Shown here piece after piece: positions 32,645 through 37,632 of a DNA stretch of 37,632 bases. The translations under genes and the position numbers were made by a program. The stretch is from an uncultured Methylibium sp. (GTDB lineage Bacteria; Pseudomonadota; Gammaproteobacteria; Burkholderiales; Burkholderiaceae_C). The notes under the pieces are model-generated. The model ran no database searches, was not told the origin of the DNA, and worked only from the letters and a program-made list of their open reading frames with translations. The stretch lies in the NCBI RefSeq assembly GCF_902826655.1, contig NZ_CADEFR010000001.1, forward strand, positions 183,398-221,029, given 5' to 3'. Position 1 is the stretch's first letter, and each line of letters opens with the position of its first letter.

Positions 32645-33708
32645 CAGACGCCTGCCTTCGGCAAGAGCAGCCCGACCGCGACGCTGGGCGCCGCGACCTG
32701 GGCCCAGCGCAACAGCTCGTCGCCGCGGTCGGCCGCGCCGCGGTCCAGCGCCAGCGACGCGAAGCTGAGGCAGGGCCGGTCCAGGGCGGCCGCCAGTTCG
32801 GACGCGAGGAAGCCGCCGCAGCCGGCGCTGACGACGGGCGCATCGGGCGACAGGCCGGCGGCGGCGATCACGCGTTCGAGCTGGCCGCACAGCTCGGTCA
32901 GCTGGGCGGTGCGCCAGGCGTGCGCGAAATCCAGCCACGCGTCGTCGGACGCATCGCGCGCGTCCAGGCCGATCATGCGGGCCAGCCGGCGTCGCGTGGC
33001 CGCGGCGTCCTTGGCGCCGTCGTCGGCGGCCGGGTGCTGGTCGTGCGCGGGATCGAGCTCGCCGGTCAGGCGGTAGACGTCGGCCGTGGTGGCGAAGAAC
33101 TCGTTCATCACGTTGTAGCGCTGCTCGCCGAAGGCGATGCGCGGCGCCAGCGCGCACAGCGGCGTGCGCACCACGCCCTGGTAGACGAGCTCGCCGCTGG
33201 CCAGCCGCGCCGCGTCGCTGCGGCCGCGCGCCTGCACGGTACCGCCGCGCAGGGCGATCAGGTCGGTGGTGGTGCTGCCGACATCGACCAGCACGCCCTC
33301 GTCGATGCCGCGCGCCGCCAGCTCGGCGGTGGCCCGCCAGTTGGCCGAGGCGATGGCCTCCCAGCCCTGCGCGACCTCATCGCCCGGTGCGCACCAGCCG
33401 CGCTCGCCGGCATAGAAGGCCAGCGGGCCCTGCAACGAGGCCTCCAGCGCGTCGGCCAGTGCCAGCACGCCGGCCTCGCGGTGCTCGAACAGGTCGACCA
33501 TCTCGCCGGTCATCGTGATCGCATGCGAGGCGCCGGCGCTCGCCGGCCAGCGCTCGCGCGCGGCCGCCAGCACGATCTCCAGCCGGTCCAGGCCCTGCCA
33601 CAGCGGGCAGGGCCACTGGGCGACGTCGCGCACGACGCCGCGCTCGACCAGGCTGGCCTTGACGTGCGCGCCGCCGATGTCCCAGCCGATGACGGTAGAT
33701 TCAGACAT
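32644..33708 (-). CDS. mfnF: MfnF-like H4MPT-linked C1 transfer pathway protein
   Basis: 354 residues of the ASKHA/hydantoinase-like fold: VIGWDIGGAHVKASLVERG (phosphate-1 loop), VLVDVGSTTTDLIALRGG (second phosphate loop), GVVRTPLCAL and VVSAGCGGFLASELA (adenosine region). The methanogen relative MfnF joins the furan diphosphate to glutamyl-tyramine. In bacteria these are annotated H4MPT-linked C1 transfer pathway proteins (Orf19 group, from memory). GGAG lies 8 bases before the ATG. It is coupled to mfnE and separated from mfnD upstream by 131 bases that hold a dispersed repeat. Confidence 0.88.
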   Translation of the reverse strand: MSESTVIGWDIGGAHVKASLVERGVVRDVAQWPCPLWQGLDRLEIVLAAARERWPASAGASHAITMTGEMVDLFEHREAGVLALADALEASLQGPLAFYAGERGWCAPGDEVAQGWEAIASANWRATAELAARGIDEGVLVDVGSTTTDLIALRGGTVQARGRSDAARLASGELVYQGVVRTPLCALAPRIAFGEQRYNVMNEFFATTADVYRLTGELDPAHDQHPAADDGAKDAAATRRRLARMIGLDARDASDDAWLDFAHAWRTAQLTELCGQLERVIAAAGLSPDAPVVSAGCGGFLASELAAALDRPCLSFASLALDRGAADRGDELLRWAQVAAPSVAVGLLLPKAGV

Positions 33709-33753
33709 CAATGCCGCTCCACGCCCGGCGCGACGCACGAACCGGCCTACCGC

Positions 33754-33829
33754 GCGGCCGCCGCGGAGCCGGCTCCGCCGGTCCGCCAGCGGCGCCCCCT
33801 CGAGAGGGAGCGGCGCAGCCGCAACGGGG
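33754..33829 (-). repeat. Dispersed intergenic palindromic repeat, copy 2 (inverted)
   Basis: About 76 bases. Read on the minus strand it begins CCCCGTTGCGGCTGCGCCGC and ends GCGGCGGCCGC, matching copy 1 at 25280-25353 almost throughout. It fills most of the gap between mfnD and mfnF. The hairpins may affect message stability or transcription between the two genes. Confidence 0.8.
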
Positions 33830-33839
33830 GTGGTGGTCA

Positions 33840-34787
33840 TCAGGCGGCGGCATCGGCGACCTCGTCGTGCAGCGCCAGCACCTCGGCGGCGATCGACCGG
33901 CCGAGCGCCGCCGACAGGCCGACGAAGGAACAGGTCAGCCGCGGGTTCACCTCGATCGCCACCGGGCCGCGCACCGGGTGCCAGACCAGGTCGACGCCGA
34001 CGTAGCCGCGCAGCCCGGGGATCGCCTGCGCGACCGCGCGTGCCAGCGCAGCCAGCGGCGCGGCGAGCACGTCGCCGCGGCCGATGCAGGCGACGCGCAC
34101 GCCTTCGTCGCGCAGCACGCCGGTGGCATCGACGGCGATGCGCTGGCGGTTGATGGCCAGCAGCTCGGCGTCGCCGTCGCGGCACAGCAGCGACAGGCTC
34201 AGGGCCTCGCCCTCGACCCAGGGCTCCAGCGTGGCCGGCAGGCCGCGCGCCTGGCGCTGCTGCAGGTCGGCCTCGGCGGCGGCGCGGCTCGCATGGCGGC
34301 GCGTGTCCAGCGTGCCGGCACCGTCGTCGGGCTTCACGACCCAGGCGTCGGCCGCTGCCTCGAAGGCCAGCGGCGTGGCGAGCCCCTGCGCCGCCAGCCG
34401 CGCCAGCGTGGCGCTCTTGGACGCGCCGATGCGGATCGCCTCGAGCCCGCAGCCGACCCAGCGCGCGGGGTCGACCAGCATCGCCATGCGTTCGAGCACG
34501 CCGCCGCTCTCGGGCGCGACGACCCAGACGCGATCGTGGCGCGGCGCCTCGCGCCGCACGAAGTCGAGGGCCGACTCGCCCGCGCGCGGGCGCAGTGCAC
34601 TGCCGAAGGGCGCCGGCGCGACGCCCGCGGCACAGCCGTAGGCGACCCCCAGGCCGGGCCGCAGGGCCAGCTCGTTGACCAGCGCGTCGCGCATCGCCCG
34701 GCCCGCGTCCTGCAGTTCGCGATCGGCGTCGGCGCCCTGCCCGGCACCGCTGAGATACTCGTAGACGAAGATCCTGCTGGCTGTCAT
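33840..34787 (-). CDS. mfnD: MfnD-like ATP-grasp ligase
   Basis: 315 residues. The N-terminus RIFVYEYLSGAGQGADADRE is characteristic of the tyramine-glutamate ligase group (MfnD, COG1821). The ATP-grasp core shows AWVVKPDDGAGTLDTR and ends in GPVAIEVNPRLTCSFVGLSA. MfnD attaches glutamate to tyramine in methanofuran synthesis. Bacterial methylofuran is reported to contain tyrosine in place of tyramine, so the substrate here may be tyrosine (inference); no tyrosine decarboxylase is in view. It lies first in the minus-strand mfnD-mfnF-mfnE set. Its ATG is only 3 bases from the ATG of the divergent HisA-like gene, and I see no clear ribosome-binding site. Confidence 0.87.
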   Translation of the reverse strand: MTASRIFVYEYLSGAGQGADADRELQDAGRAMRDALVNELALRPGLGVAYGCAAGVAPAPFGSALRPRAGESALDFVRREAPRHDRVWVVAPESGGVLERMAMLVDPARWVGCGLEAIRIGASKSATLARLAAQGLATPLAFEAAADAWVVKPDDGAGTLDTRRHASRAAAEADLQQRQARGLPATLEPWVEGEALSLSLLCRDGDAELLAINRQRIAVDATGVLRDEGVRVACIGRGDVLAAPLAALARAVAQAIPGLRGYVGVDLVWHPVRGPVAIEVNPRLTCSFVGLSAALGRSIAAEVLALHDEVADAAA

Positions 34788-34790
34788 CCG

Positions 34791-35567
34791 ATGCACATCG
34801 TTCCGGTCATCGACCTTCTGGAAGGCCGGGTGGTCCGCGCCGTTCGCGGCGAGCGGCAGCGTTACCGACCCGTCGTGTCGACCCTGTGCCACAGCGCTGC
34901 ACCGCCCGCCGTGGCCCAGGCCCTATGCGAACACTGTGCCACCGACACGCTGTACGTCGCCGACCTGGACGCCCTGCAGGGCCGGCCGGTGCAGGTCGGC
35001 GCCCTGGCCGCGCTGCTGCAGGCACAGCCGGCGCTGCAGCTGTGGCTCGATGCCGGCTTCGCGGCCCGCACCGACTTCGAGGCGCTGCGGCAGGCGCTGG
35101 AGCCCGGGGCGGCCCGCGTAATCCCTGTGTATGCCAGCGAGTCGCTGCGCTCCGCCGACGAACTGCTGCGCTGTTTCGCAACACCGGCGCAGGGCCTGCT
35201 GTCGCTGGACCGCCGCGGCGGCCTGCCGCTCGACCGCGCCGGCGTCTGGGCCACGCCGGACCGCTGGCCGCAACGGCTGATCGTCATGACGCTGGACCGC
35301 GTCGGCAGCGCCGAAGGCCCGGATCTCGACGCGCTGGCCGCCGTGCGCGAGCGCGCGCCGCAGGCCCGCCTGGTCGGCGCCGGCGGCGTGCGCGATGCGG
35401 CCGACCTGCGGGCCGCGTCGGCGGCCGGGGCCGAGGCCTGGCTGGTGGCATCGGCGCTGCACGACGGGCGGCTGGACCGCGCGGCCCTGCGCGAGCTCGC
35501 GACACAGTGTGCCGGCGGGGAGGCGGCCGATCCGGCCGCGGCGACACAGTGTCGCGTCATCGTCTGA
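34791..35567 (+). CDS. HisA-like TIM-barrel protein of the H4MPT island
   Basis: 258 residues. The N-terminus MHIVPVIDLLEGRVVRAVRG has the HisA/HisF phosphate-barrel start, and later strands include TLYVADLDALQGRP, LQLWLDAGFAA, LLSLDRRGGLP and LVGAGGVRDAADLRAASAAG. This is the HisA-related group (COG1411, Orf9 of the Methylorubrum island, from memory) always found with H4MPT genes. The reaction is not known to me, and histidine synthesis is unlikely. No ribosome-binding site is evident. The 3' end of the coding sequence contains two GACACAGTGT elements that may serve the next promoter, and fhcB starts 73 bases downstream. Confidence 0.88.
   Translation: MHIVPVIDLLEGRVVRAVRGERQRYRPVVSTLCHSAAPPAVAQALCEHCATDTLYVADLDALQGRPVQVGALAALLQAQPALQLWLDAGFAARTDFEALRQALEPGAARVIPVYASESLRSADELLRCFATPAQGLLSLDRRGGLPLDRAGVWATPDRWPQRLIVMTLDRVGSAEGPDLDALAAVRERAPQARLVGAGGVRDAADLRAASAAGAEAWLVASALHDGRLDRAALRELATQCAGGEAADPAAATQCRVIV
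35499..35510. promoter_or_regulatory. GCGACACAGTGT element, distal copy upstream of fhcB
   Basis: Shares GCGACACAGTGT with the perfect palindrome at 35541. The two are 42 bases apart, close to four helical turns, so they would lie on the same face of the DNA. It is inside the end of the HisA-like coding sequence. Confidence 0.45.
35541..35555. promoter_or_regulatory. GCGACACAGTGTCGC palindrome, proximal copy upstream of fhcB
   Basis: A perfect 15-base palindrome with 7-base arms around a central A, ending 56 bases before the -24/-12 match at 35612. A related element lies before the RFAP-synthase promoter at 15608. It is a candidate binding site for a sigma-54 activator. Confidence 0.5.
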
Positions 35568-35611
35568 GGGTCGATGCGATGCGCGCCGCGTCGGCACGGC
35601 TGTGCAGAATA

Positions 35612-35627
35612 GGGCACGCGCTTTGCA
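35612..35627 (+). promoter_or_regulatory. Candidate sigma-54 promoter of fhcB
   Basis: GGGCACGCGCTTTGCA matches TGGCACGN4TTGCW at 11 of 12 defined positions; only the first T is replaced. The predicted transcript start, near 35638, is about 3 bases before the fhcB ATG, which would make the message almost leaderless. Confidence 0.5.
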
Positions 35628-35640
35628 GCACACTGCACGG

Positions 35641-36891
35641 ATGAGCCCGACGCCGAGCGCCGCCACCCCCTGGACCTGTCCGTTCTGCCCGCTGCTGTGC
35701 GATGGCTACGCGCTGGCCCAGGGGCCCGACGGCCTGGCCCTCGTCGGCAGCGACTGCCCGCGCGCTGCCGCATCGCTGGCGCGCTGCGCCAGCGCGACCG
35801 TCACGCCGACGATCGACGGGCAGCCGGCCTCCGCGGACGCTGCCCTCGACGCTGCCGCGCGCCTGCTGGCCGCCGCGCGCCAACCGCTGTTCGGCGGCCT
35901 GGGCACCGACGTCGATGGCGCCCGCGCGCTGTATCCGCTGGCCTGTGCCACCGGCGCCATCAGCGATGCGGCCGGTGGCGAGGCGCTGCTGCACACGCTG
36001 CGCGCACTGCAGGACCGCGGCCAGTTCACGACGACGCTGGCCGAGGTGCGCAACCGCGCCGACCTCATCGTCTGCATCGGCGAGTCGCCGCGCGAGAACC
36101 TGCCGGAGATCTGGCGTCGCCTCGGCGTGGGCCGCGGTGACGATGAGCGCCTGGTCGCGCAGCGCGAGATCGTCTTCATTGGCGCGCCGGCCGATCCGGT
36201 GCTGGCCGGCCGGGCGGGCATCGACGCGAGCAGCGTGCCGCTGCAAGGCGACCTGTTCGACACGGTCGCGTTGCTGGCGGCCTGCATCGCGCAGCGGCGC
36301 GTCGCGGCGCCGCCGGCGATCGCCGCGCTGGCCGAGCGCCTGCGCGCGGCGCGCTACGCGGTGCTGATGTTCGAGTCCAAGCGCCTGCCTGCGCAGGGCA
36401 CGCTGATCGTCGAGGCGCTGAACCAGGCCGTCGCGACGCTGAACCGCAGCACGCGCGCCGCGCTGCTGCCGCTGGGCGGCGGCGACGGCGCGTCCAGCGT
36501 CAACCAGACCTGGACCTGGCTGTCGGGCCTGCCGCTGCGCAGCCGCGCCGGGCCGCTGGGCCTGGAGCACGAACCGCTGCGCTACGGCGCGCAGGCGCTG
36601 ATCGACGACGGCGCGGTCGACGCGCTGCTGTGGGTCGCCAGCTTCGGCACCGAGCCGCCGTGCCCGCCGGGCGCGCTGCCGACCGTGGTGCTCGGCGGCC
36701 CGGGTGTCGCGGCGCCGGCACGCGGCGTGTTCATCCCGGTCGCGACGCCGGGCCTCGGCGGCAGCGGCCACCTGTTCCGCACCGACAGCTCGGTCGTGCT
36801 GCCGCTCGAGCCGGTGCGTGACGACGGCCTGCCCGGTGTGGCCGATGTGGCCAAGGCGCTGACGGCGCGCGTGAGGGCGCTCAAGACATGA
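35641..36891 (+). CDS. fhcB: Formyltransferase/hydrolase complex subunit B (formylmethanofuran dehydrogenase B-like)
   Basis: 416 residues. FhcB is the counterpart of the molybdenum/tungsten subunit FwdB, but the bacterial Fhc complex transfers and hydrolyses the formyl group instead of reducing CO2. Four N-terminal cysteines (C13, C16, C20 in WTCPFCPLLCDG, and C39 in GSDCPRA) follow the [4Fe-4S] ligand pattern of FwdB. I do not find the FwdB Cys/Sec metal-ligand motif further on. Conserved stretches include IVCIGESPRENLPEIW and GGGDGASSVNQTWTWLSGLPLR. The ATG has no ribosome-binding site. Its stop overlaps fhcA as ATGA. Confidence 0.95.
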   Translation: MSPTPSAATPWTCPFCPLLCDGYALAQGPDGLALVGSDCPRAAASLARCASATVTPTIDGQPASADAALDAAARLLAAARQPLFGGLGTDVDGARALYPLACATGAISDAAGGEALLHTLRALQDRGQFTTTLAEVRNRADLIVCIGESPRENLPEIWRRLGVGRGDDERLVAQREIVFIGAPADPVLAGRAGIDASSVPLQGDLFDTVALLAACIAQRRVAAPPAIAALAERLRAARYAVLMFESKRLPAQGTLIVEALNQAVATLNRSTRAALLPLGGGDGASSVNQTWTWLSGLPLRSRAGPLGLEHEPLRYGAQALIDDGAVDALLWVASFGTEPPCPPGALPTVVLGGPGVAAPARGVFIPVATPGLGGSGHLFRTDSSVVLPLEPVRDDGLPGVADVAKALTARVRALKT

Positions 36892-37632
36892 GCAGCATCC
36901 GCATCCGCAACGGGCGCGTCATCGACCCGCAACACGGCATCGACGCCGTACGCGACCTCGGCCTCCGCGACGGTCGCATCGTCGAGATCCATCCGCAGGA
37001 GGCCGTCGGCGAGGAGATCGACGCCGCCGGCTGCGTCGTGATGGCCGGCGGCATCGACCTGCACAGCCACATCGGCGGCGGCAAGATCAACCTCGCGCGC
37101 ATGCTGCTGCCCGAGGACCACCGCCTCAACCGCGACCCGATCGCGCTGCCGATCAATCCGCTGGAACTCGCTTCTTGCGGCCACTGCGCGCCCGGCACGC
37201 TGGCCACCGGCTACCGCTACGCCGAGATGGGCTACACGGCCGCCTTCGAGCCGGCGATGCTGGCCGCCAACGCGCGCCACGCCCATATGGAGATGGGCGA
37301 CACGCCCATCCTCGACCACGGCGCCTACGTGATGCTCGGCAACGACGAGCTGATGCTCCAGCTGATCGCCGAAGGCAAGGACTTCGAGACGATCCGCGAC
37401 TATGTCGGCTGGACCATCAACGCCTCCAAGGCGCTGGGCGTGAAGGTCGTCAACCCCGGCGGCATCTCGGCCTTCAAGTTCAACCAGCGCAAGCTCGACG
37501 TCGACGAGCAGCACGCGCACTGGCAGGTGACGCCGCGGCAGATCGTGCACACGCTGGCGCGCGCGCTGCAGGAACTGGGCGTGCCGCACCCGCTGCACAT
37601 CCACGGCAGCAACCTCGGCGTGGCCGGCAACA
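36888..37632 (+). CDS. fhcA: Formyltransferase/hydrolase complex subunit A (3' end beyond window)
   Basis: The first 248 residues of FhcA, a member of the amidohydrolase superfamily with a total length of about 550. FhcA hydrolyses formylmethylofuran to formate. The N-terminal composite domain (SIRIRNGRVIDPQHGIDAVR) leads to the zinc-binding strand VVMAGGIDLHSHIGGGKINL. ELASCGHCAPGTLATGYRYA, the Lys-containing VKVVNPGGISAFKF (a candidate for the carboxylated Lys of this family) and PLHIHGSNLGVAGN follow, as in FwdA. The start overlaps the fhcB stop as ATGA, so the subunits are made together. fhcD and fhcC probably follow outside the window. Confidence 0.95.
   Translation, partial: MSSIRIRNGRVIDPQHGIDAVRDLGLRDGRIVEIHPQEAVGEEIDAAGCVVMAGGIDLHSHIGGGKINLARMLLPEDHRLNRDPIALPINPLELASCGHCAPGTLATGYRYAEMGYTAAFEPAMLAANARHAHMEMGDTPILDHGAYVMLGNDELMLQLIAEGKDFETIRDYVGWTINASKALGVKVVNPGGISAFKFNQRKLDVDEQHAHWQVTPRQIVHTLARALQELGVPHPLHIHGSNLGVAGN

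Noticed and set aside
34926-34941. TGGCACAGTGTTCGCA (minus strand) as the mfnD promoter
   Set aside because: A reasonable 10-of-12 match but inside the HisA-like gene, and a few such matches are expected by chance; kept only as a note, not a feature.

Overview
The window is about 70% GC with densely packed genes and looks like the chromosome of a betaproteobacterium of the order Burkholderiales (Rubrivivax/Leptothrix/Methylibium-like). The grounds are the paired cyanophycin synthetases, the family composition and the dispersed intergenic repeat; no rRNA or other taxonomic marker is present, so this is inference. It holds most of a bacterial tetrahydromethanopterin (H4MPT)/methylofuran C1-transfer island, preceded by a cyanophycin locus and a probable lanthanide-related module.

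Region 1 (1-8446), cyanophycin. On the minus strand: a possible 64-residue leader protein, a CphA-type protein with a broken Mur-ligase domain (cphA'), a full-length CphA, and an LhgO-like FAD oxidoreductase cut by the window edge. Divergent on the plus strand: a cyanophycin-associated ABC exporter-type protein and a DUF1854 protein.

Region 2 (8593-15592), cell-wall and metal functions. A small helical protein and a peptidoglycan-hydrolase-like protein come first. Then follow a lanmodulin-like periplasmic EF-hand protein, a glyoxalase I, a NarL/LuxR-type two-component system and a divergent TonB-dependent receptor with acidic loops. Two copies of CGGGA-N5-TCCCG lie before the lanmodulin gene and between kinase and receptor.

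Region 3 (15608-28643), H4MPT island, left half. One plus-strand operon carries beta-RFAP synthase, mtdB, an ATP-grasp protein, mch, a RimK-like ligase and a CitG-like protein. fae follows with its own terminator, then a convergent FolB-like gene, a sigma-54 activator, dmrB, a DHPS-like DUF6513 protein, a DUF447 protein and mfnB.

Region 4 (28654-31968), an interruption: a small exported CxxC protein, an OmpR/CusS-type two-component system and a CPBP membrane protease.

Region 5 (32036-37632), island, right half: mfnE, mfnF and mfnD on the minus strand; a HisA-like gene, fhcB and the start of fhcA on the plus strand.

Together, Fae, MtdB, Mch and the Fhc complex oxidise formaldehyde to formate on H4MPT. 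RFAP synthase, DmrB, the DHPS-like protein and perhaps FolB supply H4MPT. MfnB, MfnD, MfnE and MfnF supply the methylofuran of Fhc. Good -24/-12 matches precede the RFAP-synthase operon, fhcB and folB, and the island encodes a sigma-54 activator. A GACACA(C/G)TGT palindrome recurs upstream of two of these promoters. No intergenic stretch exceeds 300 bases; the longest are 22921-23188 and 15520-15753, both holding the regulatory sites listed. I saw no tRNA, rRNA, CRISPR array or transposase gene.
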